Assembly: GCA_937924525.1 (NCBI GenBank)
Contig: CALDSU010000011.1
Coordinates: 5,001-69,000 of the forward strand
Reading direction: 5' to 3'
From: an uncultured Bryobacteraceae bacterium
GTDB taxonomy: Bacteria; Acidobacteriota; Terriglobia; Bryobacterales; Bryobacteraceae
DNA length: 64,000 nt
The first letter of the stretch is position 1, and the number at the start of each line of letters is the position of its first letter. The translations under genes and the position numbers were made by a program. The notes under the pieces were generated by a model, which worked only from the letters and a program-made list of their open reading frames with translations, was not told the DNA's origin and did no database searches. Positions 18,843-26,515 of the stretch are shown piece by piece.

Positions 18843-19950
18843 GGTTCAAGAGATGATGCGGGTCAAGCATCCGCTTCACCCGCTGCATGATTTCGAAATC
18901 CGCGCCCGGCGACGGCCATAGTTCGGCCGTGAAGGATCGGGAGGTCGGCGAAAATTCCAGTATAGCCTTGGGCTGGCTCAACACCGCTGCCGCCGCGGAA
19001 GCTTCGGCAAAATAGAGGTACGCGACCCCGCTCCCCGCCCGGATCACCGCCGGCGCGGGCGACTCCAGCAACGCGGGCGCCGTTTCGAGCGTCGAACAAA
19101 GCCGCACCACCGCGCCCTCGGGGTGCTCCTCCAGGAAGGCGGGCGTGAATTCGCGCAGGCGGGCGGTCCAGTTGGGATCAACTTCGGAAAGCGGCCCCAG
19201 CGCGGCCAGTTCCCGCTGGTAGCGGTCCACTACCGCGCGGTTACCGCCGGCCTGGATGGACAGTAGAAAGCCGGACTTTCCCATCCGCGCCGCGGCGGCC
19301 GGGTTCAGCAGATCCAGCGATTGCGGTTGCAGAACGCTGCGCAACACGCGGTCGCGCGCCGCGCGCGCGTCGGCGGCCAAATCAAACGACAGGAGGAAGT
19401 GTCTTTCCACCTGCGGCCGCGGCAGGACCTTGAAGTTCGCCACCACAATCGCTCCCAAGGTGCCGAAAGACCCGATCAGCAGTTTCGCCATATCGAGTCC
19501 GGCCACGTTCTTCACCACCATGCCGCCCGACTGGATCAGCTTGCCCTCCAGCGTAGCGAACTTCATCCCGATGGTCAGGTCCCGCGCCGTGCCGTACAAC
19601 CTGCGCCGCGGCCCGCAGGTATTGGAAGCCAGCACCCCCCCTACGGTGGCTTCGCCGGCAAACGGCGGGTCCAGTGGCAACATCTGGCGGTGCTCACCGA
19701 GCAATTGGTCGACCTCGGCAAACCGGATCCCGGCTTCGACGCTCAGGGTCAGGTCCCGAGGCTCGTACTGGAGCACGCGGGTCAGCCGGGCCGTGGAAAG
19801 ATTCACTTCCGCGGCGGGTACCGCTCCCGCCATGCGGTGCTTCGTGCCGCGGCCAAACAGGGCAATGGTTCGGCGCTGGTCGCTGGCGGCGCGGAGCGCC
19901 GCCGCGAACTCTTCGGGCGAGTCCGGGGAAACCGTTTGAGGGGGAAGCAA
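18817..19950 (-). CDS. glcE: Glycolate oxidase FAD-binding subunit
   Basis: 377 residues with an FAD-linked oxidase (PCMH-type) N-terminal domain: IALFGRGTKHRMAG, LDPPFAGEATVGGVLASNTCGPRRRLYGTARD and GGMVVKNVAGLDMAKLLIGSFGTLG. The length and motifs fit GlcE, the small flavin subunit of glycolate oxidase. The TTG at 19950 is the only start before the FAD domain; an in-frame TAG lies just upstream and GGGGGAAG about 16-23 bases ahead. The gene runs into glcF with a 26-base overlap. The main catalytic flavin subunit GlcD, normally the first gene of the operon, is not present upstream. Confidence 0.88.
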   Translation of the reverse strand: MLPPQTVSPDSPEEFAAALRAASDQRRTIALFGRGTKHRMAGAVPAAEVNLSTARLTRVLQYEPRDLTLSVEAGIRFAEVDQLLGEHRQMLPLDPPFAGEATVGGVLASNTCGPRRRLYGTARDLTIGMKFATLEGKLIQSGGMVVKNVAGLDMAKLLIGSFGTLGAIVVANFKVLPRPQVERHFLLSFDLAADARAARDRVLRSVLQPQSLDLLNPAAAARMGKSGFLLSIQAGGNRAVVDRYQRELAALGPLSEVDPNWTARLREFTPAFLEEHPEGAVVRLCSTLETAPALLESPAPAVIRAGSGVAYLYFAEASAAAAVLSQPKAILEFSPTSRSFTAELWPSPGADFEIMQRVKRMLDPHHLLNRGRLFGRT

Positions 19951-20084
19951 ACCACTACTGTACTACTTCCCCCGGCAGAGGAGGTCAGGGACGGGGGGAA
20001 GGCGGGCAAGCAGGCGGTTTAGGCGTTGTGGCCGTGCTTCCCTGCCGAGGGCATGCACGGCCCGCAGTACGCACGATTCCCTGG

Positions 20085-20919
20085 TCAGCGCATGCCCGGC
20101 TGCGTGACCGACAGGCTGCGCGCGGCGGCCGCCCTACGATCCGCGCCGGCCCGGATCTCCGGGGTTTGCCGGCGCTGGTCCTGCCAGCCCGCCAGCCGCG
20201 GCAACAGGGCTGGGACCTGGTCCCGATAGAGCCGGTAGCGGTCGCCGAAGAACCGCATCAGGTCACGCTCCTCCAGTTGAATTGCCACCAGAATGTATCC
20301 CGTTGTCACGGCTGCGAACAGCAGGTGACCCATCGTCATTGCGGGCGTCACCCAGAACGCGATCAGGAATCCCACCATAATCGGGCGCCGCGTGTACCGG
20401 TAGAAACCGGGCGCGCGAAAGCCCAGCTCCTGGTAGTTGTAGCCGCGGAAATGGAGGTACACCTGCCGCAAGACCGAACAGGTCGAAGTGGTGCATCATG
20501 AACGGGGCCGGCACCACCATCACCCAGCCCCCCAGTGAGCTGGCGGTCAGCGCCGCCGCGCCCAGCGGATGCTCTACCTGCCAGACAACTTCGGGCAGGG
20601 GACGCCACTGCCAAAACAGCATTCCGAATACCACGCACGTCGCAAGTACAAAGGTGCTGCGCTCGATGGGCTGGGGAATGATCCGGGCCCACCTTTTCCT
20701 GAAACCAGGACGAGCCATGCCGCTGTGCTGCACGGCAAAGAGGGAAAGCAAGGCCATGTTTACCAGGATCGCCTCGGCGGTTCCGGCGCTGGCTCCGGTG
20801 TCGATCGATTTGGGAACCATCATGTTGCCTACGAAACCCATCGCGTACACGATGGCGCCGAGGAAACAGGTGTAAGCCAACGCGCCGTAGGCCAGAGACA
20901 GGATTCGTTGCATGGTCAT
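20085..20919 (-). pseudogene. Frameshifted methanethiol S-methyltransferase/NnrU-like membrane protein
   Basis: Two reading frames together make one MddA/NnrU-like protein. The first runs from the ATG at 20919 (MTMQRILSLAYGALAY, with AGGAG ahead) to HHFDLFGL. The second continues RQVYLHFRGYNYQELGF, RRPIMVGFLIAFWVTPAMT, EERDLMRFFGDRYRLYRDQVP. The switch falls at about 20469, where one extra G follows GGTCTT; removing it restores FGLRQVYLH. The total span of 835 bases is one base more than a 278-codon gene. Family members are polytopic membrane enzymes related to isoprenylcysteine methyltransferases that can methylate methanethiol. It is either a recent pseudogene or a sequencing error. Confidence 0.8.
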
Positions 20920-20927
20920 CGTTGTTT

Positions 20928-20950
20928 CTCCTGAGTCGGTTTGGCGGCTG
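20928..20950 (+). repeat. 23-bp dispersed repeat, copy 2
   Basis: Identical over 23 bases to 10736-10758. This copy is intergenic, starting 9 bases upstream of the frameshifted methyltransferase start and covering its probable leader region. Bases beyond the repeat differ from copy 1. Confidence 0.75.
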
Positions 20951-21077
20951 CTTGGCGTTCGTGTTTACTGCCGCCTCACAGACACATGCGCAGAATCCGG
21001 ACCAGAAGGGACACTTCCTTTTGGCTGGCGGTGGATTTCCGGGAAAAGTTCGAGCAAGAACGGGCCGCGTCTGGGCG

Positions 21078-21998
21078 CTACTCCAAGCCATACACGCGGC
21101 GCAGGTCCTCGTATTCACGCAGCGCGCGCGCGGCCAGCGCACGGTCGCCCAGCGTGAGGGCGGCGCGATAGATCTGATAGCGGACCGAGGCGTCCGTGGA
21201 GTCCAGTTCGGCCGCGCGAGTCCACTCGGCCAGGGCTTCACCGGTTTGGCCCAGGGTGGTCAGCGTCCGGGCGAGCAACTTTCGCGCCGCGGCGTCTTGC
21301 GCCGCCAACCTTACGGCTTCGCGCGCGAAGGGCAACGCCTCTTCGGCGTGGCCGGCGGTCAACCGCAGGCGGGCCAGCCCCGACCAGGGCTCCGGAAACG
21401 CCGGCGACAGCTTGCGCGCCCGCTCGAACGAGGCTTCGGCTTCCGCCGCGCGGCCGAGCTTCTCCAGCGCAAAACCCAGGTAGTAGTGGGAGGGAGCATG
21501 CGCCGGCGCCCGCTCCAACGCCGCGCGGAAATGGGCGACGGCGGCTGCGAAGTCGCGCAGATCGGTATCGCAATGGCGGCCCAGATAGTAGTGGGGCGCG
21601 AAGTCCTGCGGACCGTGGCGAACCTCCGCCTCCATCAGCGCGCGGAAGAGCACATATTGACGCTCGGCATAATACGCCGCGGCCAGGGTCTTCCGCACGT
21701 GGGGAGCGGAGGCCGTCTGCTGGGCCCGCCGCAGAGCGCGAATCGCGCCCCCCGGGTTACCAAGGCGCAGCTTGACATAGCCGCTCCAAAATGCGCCATC
21801 GCCGCCGGGCGCCTGGGCGGTCAGTTGGGCCGCGCGCGCCCAATCGGCGGAGCGGATCGCCTCCAGAACCTGCCGGCCGAGCGGACTCAACTCCTCCGCC
21901 GGCGGGAGCAATCCGCCCGTCTCCTCGAACGTGGGCGCGCCCCCCTGCAAGACCAGCGTCGCGGCCAGCCAGCCTACAATACGAATGACGAGGCGCAT
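21078..21998 (-). CDS. TPR-repeat secreted protein
   Basis: 306 residues. The ATG at 21998 gives a signal-like start (MRLVIRIVGWLAATLVLQGG). The remainder is a series of 34-residue TPR helical hairpins with the usual pattern, for example HYYLGRHCDTDLRDFAAAVA, SHYYLGFALEKLGRAAEAEA, WSGLARLRLTAGHAEEALP and KLLARTLTTLGQTGEALAEW. TPR proteins scaffold complexes. The gene is divergent from, and overlaps by 14 bases, the TPR-cytochrome operon, which suggests joint control and possibly a role in maturation or docking of that cytochrome (inference). Confidence 0.83.
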   Translation of the reverse strand: MRLVIRIVGWLAATLVLQGGAPTFEETGGLLPPAEELSPLGRQVLEAIRSADWARAAQLTAQAPGGDGAFWSGYVKLRLGNPGGAIRALRRAQQTASAPHVRKTLAAAYYAERQYVLFRALMEAEVRHGPQDFAPHYYLGRHCDTDLRDFAAAVAHFRAALERAPAHAPSHYYLGFALEKLGRAAEAEASFERARKLSPAFPEPWSGLARLRLTAGHAEEALPFAREAVRLAAQDAAARKLLARTLTTLGQTGEALAEWTRAAELDSTDASVRYQIYRAALTLGDRALAARALREYEDLRRVYGLE

Positions 21999-22704
21999 AC
22001 CCGTGTGGCGGTGTGGTGGTTTGATGCTGGCGGCCTGTTCCGCGCTATGGGCGCAGTTTGCGCCGGTTGCCCAAGCCCGCACACCCGAAGAGTATGACGC
22101 ATTCCTGGACGTGGTGGAGGCGGCGGGCGCGCCCGCCGCGGCGGAGCGCTTCCTCCGCGCCTGGCCTCAATCGGAACTCCGCGGGCGGGTGTACGAGATG
22201 GGATTCGAGGCTTACCGGCGGCAGGGCCGGCGCTCGGAAGCGCTCGCCTGGGGCGAAAAAGCGCTGGAAGTAAATCCCCATCATTTGCCGCTGCGCGCCG
22301 CGCTGGCCGCGTTGCGCGCCAATGGGGCCGGCTCCCCCGGAGAACTCACCCAGGCGGAGGCCGACGCCCGGCAGGCCCTGGATGGCCTCGATGCTTACCG
22401 GCCGCCCAAGAGTGTGGCCCGCGACGAGTGGCGGCGCATCGACGGACGCTGCCGCGCCGAAGCCCACACCGCGCTGGGACTGGTAGCCTTCAAACGCGGC
22501 GACACGCCCGGCGCCATCGAGGCCTTCGAAATCGCCGCGCGGTTCGCTCCCGCGCCGGACGCCGCGCTGCTCTACCGGCTGGGCAAGCTGTACCAACTCG
22601 CGGGACGAAAACAGGAGGCCGCGAAACTGTTTGCGCAGGCGGCCGCGCTCGATGAGCCGGCAATTCGCGGGCTGGCGCTCGCGGAGCTGGAGGCGGCGCG
22701 GTGA
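21985..22704 (+). CDS. TPR-repeat periplasmic protein
   Basis: 239 residues beginning MTRRIPVWRCGGLMLAACSALWAQ, a plausible signal peptide; the next ATG at 22024 would cut into its core. TPR-like helices are visible (FEAYRRQGRRSEALAWGEKAL, HTALGLVAFKRGDTPGAIEAFEIAA, LLYRLGKLYQLAGRKQEAAKLF). The stop overlaps the GTG start of the octaheme cytochrome by 4 bases (GTGA). It is the first gene of a run with that cytochrome and the UroD-like gene, and probably a scaffold for the cytochrome. Confidence 0.82.
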   Translation: MTRRIPVWRCGGLMLAACSALWAQFAPVAQARTPEEYDAFLDVVEAAGAPAAAERFLRAWPQSELRGRVYEMGFEAYRRQGRRSEALAWGEKALEVNPHHLPLRAALAALRANGAGSPGELTQAEADARQALDGLDAYRPPKSVARDEWRRIDGRCRAEAHTALGLVAFKRGDTPGAIEAFEIAARFAPAPDAALLYRLGKLYQLAGRKQEAAKLFAQAAALDEPAIRGLALAELEAAR

Positions 22705-24536
22705 AGCGGCTGACCTGGCTGCTGCTGCTGGCTGCGGCGGGCGCGCCGGCGCAGGAAATCGACACCGTGGTCTTCGAGAAGGACCGGAAGAACTTCCGCC
22801 TGCTCGACCAGATCTCCGACCCGGCGGAGCGCGGGGCGCTGGAGGCCATCTTCGCCGTGCGCGACCCCGCCGGCCGGCTGGCGCGCACCGGCGAGTTCCT
22901 CCAGCAGTATCCGGCGTCGGCGTTCTTGTCCGTCGTGTACGACGTGGCCGCCAAATCCTGCATCGACCTGCGCCGTCCCGGCTGCGTGCTCGAGAACGCG
23001 GCGCGCAGTCTGCGTCTGCTGCCAGAAAATCCCGTCCTCCTGGTTTCGCTGTCCGAGGTGCAGGCGGGCGTCGGCTTGCTGGAACGGGCCGCGCTCAGCG
23101 CGCGCCGCGCCCTCGAACTGCTCGAGCGGTACGCGCGCCCCTCGGGATTCACGGAGCCGCAGTGGAAGGCGTTGGAGCCGAAGTTGCGCGCGGCGGCGCG
23201 CGCGGTCCTCGAGGCTCAAGGGCTGCCCATCCCCGGCGCGGCGCCGCTCCCGCCGGCCCGGCCCGCCGAATACGCCGGTTCCGCCGCCTGCCAGCCCTGC
23301 CACGCCCAGGAGCACCGCAACTGGCAGCGCACCGGCATGGCCCGCATGCTGACCCCGTACCGGCGTGAGAATGTCTTCGGCGACTTCGGCGGCAACTCCT
23401 TCCCGGGACGCGAAGGCGGGGCCGCCCTGCGCATGGTGGACGACCACGGCAGGCACTATTTCGAGATGCGCGACCGCCATGGCGAATGGCGGCGCTACCC
23501 GGTCGACTACACCATCGGATCCAAGTGGCAGCAGGCGTATGGGACCCGCCTGGAAAACGGACGCATCCACGTTTTCCCGATTCAATACAACCGGCTTACT
23601 GGGAAGTGGTTCAACTACTGGGCCACCATTGACCCGCCGGGCTCGCCCCGGACCGTGATCGAGCACTTCACCACGTTCAGCGACGCAACGGCGTATCAGA
23701 TCAACTGCGCGCCCTGCCATACCAGCCAGTTGAAGCAAGTGGGCAAGGAGGCCACCGCCGAGAACATCGCCTTCGCCGAACCGGGGGTGAACTGCGAAAT
23801 GTGCCACGGGCCGTCCGCCGCGCACGTGCGGCAGTGGCGGCAAAAAGCCACGCCGGCCAAAGCGCCCGCCGAACCGCCGGTCGAATTCCGCAAAATCGGC
23901 GGCCGGGAATATGTGGCCATCTGCGCCCAGTGCCACCGCCAGTCCGCCATGTTCGAGCGCGGACCGCACGGGGAGATGAACTATTCGGGCGTCACGCCCG
24001 CTTTCACCAGCAAGGCGAAGGGACGGCCGCTGATCGAGTTCTCGCGGAAAGCGTTCTACCGCGACGGGCGTTTTCGCGAGACCACGTTCATCGTCGAGTC
24101 CTTCGAGCGGTCCCAGTGTTTCGACCGCGGCGGCGCGCATTGCGGCCATTGCCATCACCCGCACCCCGCGGACTTTCCGGCGAATCTGAAGGCGTTGAAA
24201 TACCAGGACGACCCCGACCGGATGTGTACGCAATGCCACGCGGAAATCGGCCGGAACGCCCGCGCGCACACGCGCCACCAGCCCGAATCCGAGGGCGCGC
24301 GCTGTGTCGCCTGCCACATGCCGCGCATCATGCGCACCGTGGAGTTTCAGGCGCGCACGCACACCATCGACGACATCCCCGACGCGGACATGACCGCGCG
24401 GTTTGGGCCGGAGGAGAGCCCGAACGCCTGTCTGGATTGCCATCGCGAACGCGGCCTGGCCTGGGTGGCCGCCCGCTTGCGCGAGCGGCGCGAGCCGCGC
24501 GCGGATTCCGCTCCGGGCCCCGAGCCGGTACGCTGA
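22701..24536 (+). CDS. Octaheme c-type cytochrome with TPR-like N-terminal region
   Basis: 611 residues. A signal peptide (KRLTWLLLLAAAGAPAQ) is followed by about 170 residues of TPR-like helices, then eight CxxCH heme sites: C197-H201, C336-H340, C365-H369, C408-H412, C481-H485, C509-H513, C535-H539 and C577-H581. The last four are closely spaced, as in cytochrome c554/NrfA-like folds. I see no CxxCK site, so NrfA-type nitrite reduction is not supported by sequence alone. The GTG start overlaps the previous gene by 4 bases. A periplasmic electron-transfer or reductase role is likely; the substrate is unknown. The UroD-like gene follows after 8 bases. Confidence 0.88.
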   Translation: MKRLTWLLLLAAAGAPAQEIDTVVFEKDRKNFRLLDQISDPAERGALEAIFAVRDPAGRLARTGEFLQQYPASAFLSVVYDVAAKSCIDLRRPGCVLENAARSLRLLPENPVLLVSLSEVQAGVGLLERAALSARRALELLERYARPSGFTEPQWKALEPKLRAAARAVLEAQGLPIPGAAPLPPARPAEYAGSAACQPCHAQEHRNWQRTGMARMLTPYRRENVFGDFGGNSFPGREGGAALRMVDDHGRHYFEMRDRHGEWRRYPVDYTIGSKWQQAYGTRLENGRIHVFPIQYNRLTGKWFNYWATIDPPGSPRTVIEHFTTFSDATAYQINCAPCHTSQLKQVGKEATAENIAFAEPGVNCEMCHGPSAAHVRQWRQKATPAKAPAEPPVEFRKIGGREYVAICAQCHRQSAMFERGPHGEMNYSGVTPAFTSKAKGRPLIEFSRKAFYRDGRFRETTFIVESFERSQCFDRGGAHCGHCHHPHPADFPANLKALKYQDDPDRMCTQCHAEIGRNARAHTRHQPESEGARCVACHMPRIMRTVEFQARTHTIDDIPDADMTARFGPEESPNACLDCHRERGLAWVAARLRERREPRADSAPGPEPVR

Positions 24537-24544
24537 GATAGCTT

Positions 24545-25813
24545 ATGACTAGCGCCGAACGAGTCCAGACCACCCTCGCCCACCGGCTCCCCGACCGCGT
24601 GCCGATCGATTTCGGCGGCACGTTCGTCTCCGGGATGCACGTCAGTTGCGTGGCCGCGCTGCGGCGCCACTACGGGCTCGACCCGTCGCCGGTGCGGGTC
24701 ATTGATCCGGGGCAGATGCTTGGCGAGATCGACGAGGACCTCAAGCAAGCCATTGGCATCGACACGGAAGGCGTCATCAAGCGGATGACCCGCTTCGGCT
24801 TCCCGCTGGAGGGGTGGAAGCCGTGGCGGATGCCGGATGGGCTCGAAGTGCTGGTGCCCGGCGGCTTCGAAGTGTCGATCGACGCCCATGGCGACATCCT
24901 GATGCATCCGCAGGGGGACCGGTCCGCGCCGCCCAGTTCGCGCATGCCCGCGGGAGGCTATTTCTTCGATCCCATCATCCGCCAGGAACCGCTTGACGAG
25001 GACAAGCTGGACCCCCGCGACAACCTGGAGGAATTCACCCCCATCTCGGAGGAGGAGTTGGATTTCCTGGAGGCCTCCGCCCGCCGCGCCCGGGCCACCG
25101 GACGCGCCGTGGTGGCCGCTTTCGGCGGCACCGCCTTCGGCGACATCGCCCTGGTCCCCGCGCCAGGTTTGAAGAACCCCAAGGGCATTCGCGACATCGC
25201 CGAATGGTACATGGCGACCCGCAGCCGCCGCGACTACGTCCGCGCGGTGTTCGCCGGCCAACTGGAAATCGGCCTGCGGAACCTCGAGCGGATCGCCGCC
25301 CGCGTGCGGGACCTGGTGGACGTGGTCTACGTCTGCGGCACGGACTTTGGCACCCAGACCTCGTCGTTCTGCTCCGTGCCCACTTTCCGCGAACTCTGGC
25401 TGCCGGTCTATCAGGCGCTCAACGGCTGGATCCATCAGCATACGCCGTGGAAGGTGTTCAAGCATTCCTGCGGGGCGGTGGCGAAGTTCGTGCCCAGCTT
25501 TATCGAAGCCGGCTTCGACATTCTCAACCCCGTGCAATGCTCAGCCGCCGGCATGGACCCGGTGGAGCTCAAGTCCGCCTACGGGGACCGGCTGGTGTTC
25601 TGGGGCGGCGGCGTCGATACCCAGCAGACGTTGCCCTACGGCACGCCTGCCCAGGTCCGCGAGGAAGTCCTCCGGCGCTGCGACATCTTCGCCCGGGGCG
25701 GCGGGTTCGTGTTCAATACGGTGCACAACATCCAGGCGCGCACGCCGCTCGAAAACATCCTCGCCATGGTGGCCGCCGTCCACGAGTTCAATGGAAACCG
25801 GGGCGTGATCTAA
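24545..25813 (+). CDS. Uroporphyrinogen-decarboxylase-family protein (UroD/MtaA-like)
   Basis: 422 residues. The N-terminus MTSAERVQTTLAHRLPDRVPIDFGG is the family's usual opening. The core has VVYVCGTDFGTQTSSFCSVPTFRELWLPVYQ, VFKHSCGAV with the His and Cys used for zinc in corrinoid-linked members, and LVFWGGGVDTQQTLPYGTP. It is longer than heme-pathway HemE (about 350 residues), so a methyltransferase-like or unknown function is more likely than heme synthesis. It lies 8 bases after the octaheme cytochrome and is probably co-transcribed with it. It ends 147 bases before the convergent DUF2249 gene. Confidence 0.85.
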   Translation: MTSAERVQTTLAHRLPDRVPIDFGGTFVSGMHVSCVAALRRHYGLDPSPVRVIDPGQMLGEIDEDLKQAIGIDTEGVIKRMTRFGFPLEGWKPWRMPDGLEVLVPGGFEVSIDAHGDILMHPQGDRSAPPSSRMPAGGYFFDPIIRQEPLDEDKLDPRDNLEEFTPISEEELDFLEASARRARATGRAVVAAFGGTAFGDIALVPAPGLKNPKGIRDIAEWYMATRSRRDYVRAVFAGQLEIGLRNLERIAARVRDLVDVVYVCGTDFGTQTSSFCSVPTFRELWLPVYQALNGWIHQHTPWKVFKHSCGAVAKFVPSFIEAGFDILNPVQCSAAGMDPVELKSAYGDRLVFWGGGVDTQQTLPYGTPAQVREEVLRRCDIFARGGGFVFNTVHNIQARTPLENILAMVAAVHEFNGNRGVI

Positions 25814-25900
25814 CCGGGCAGACTTCGTTCTCCCGCGTTCACCAGACGGATCAGACTACCCGAACTAGTTCCCTGCGACAGGCCATGGGCCAGATCTGCC

Positions 25901-25920
25901 GGCAGGCTCTCCGGCCTGCC
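25901..25920. terminator. Hairpin between convergent UroD-like and DUF2249 genes
   Basis: GGCAGGC, loop TCTCCG, then GCCTGCC: a perfect 7-bp G+C stem in the 147-base space between two convergent genes. No T run follows, so its role as a terminator is inferred from position only. Confidence 0.4.
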
Positions 25921-25960
25921 TCGGTCGGGACGCTCGCCAGCCTGTCGGTTCTCGTGGCGG

Positions 25961-26515
25961 CTAGACCGCGCCGCTCTCCCGGGACGCGGCCGGGACTTCC
26001 GGCAACCGCGCCAGGTACGTGGCGTGGCGGCCGGGCGCGAACTCGGCGCAGAAGACGGCCAGTCCCGCCCGCCGCATGGTTTCCAGCAAAGGTTCCGGTC
26101 GGAACGAACTGGTCAGCTTGATCAGTTCGCCCGGCCGCAATTCCGAGGCGCAGGCGCGCACTTTGCCGATCGGGTGCACGCCCGTCTCCAGCATGGCGTC
26201 CGCGTCGATGTTAAACCGGACGTGCTCGTCGTTTACCCAGGCGGGGGTCTGCTCGGCCGCCACGGTCTCCGTGCCAGCGGGCTCTCCGCCAGACTGGCCG
26301 GCCGCCTCGCGCAGCCGGCGCACCAGTTCGCGGACGCTGATCCCTCCCACGCGCGCCGCCTGCTCGAGCGTCGCGACCCGGGCCACGGTCCGGCGCAGCA
26401 CCGGGTTGCGCAGCCTGGCGAACGCCGGCGCGCAGGCGATCAGATGCTCCTCGAGTTCAGGGTAGGCTTCGAGCAGCGCGCCTACCTTGGTGTCGGGCGT
26501 GATCGGAAGACTCAT
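25961..26515 (-). CDS. DUF1858/DUF2249 two-domain protein
   Basis: 184 residues. Residues 1-65 match the DUF1858 type (ITPDTKVGALLEAYPELEEHLIACAPAFARLRNPVLRRTVARVATLEQ), a small helical domain found next to hemerythrin and sensor proteins. Residues 110-170 match the DUF2249 type (ETGVHPIGKVRACASELRPGELIKLTSSFRPEPLLETMRRAG), which resembles TusA-like sulfur-carrier folds but lacks an obvious active Cys. Its ATG overlaps the stop of the upstream DUF438 gene by 4 bases, so the two are made together and probably work in the same redox or nitric-oxide response (inference). Confidence 0.82.
   Translation of the reverse strand: MSLPITPDTKVGALLEAYPELEEHLIACAPAFARLRNPVLRRTVARVATLEQAARVGGISVRELVRRLREAAGQSGGEPAGTETVAAEQTPAWVNDEHVRFNIDADAMLETGVHPIGKVRACASELRPGELIKLTSSFRPEPLLETMRRAGLAVFCAEFAPGRHATYLARLPEVPAASRESGAV

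Noticed and set aside
22701-24536. NrfA-type nitrite reductase
   Set aside because: NrfA has a CxxCK or equivalent catalytic heme and usually five hemes; this protein has eight CxxCH sites and no CxxCK.
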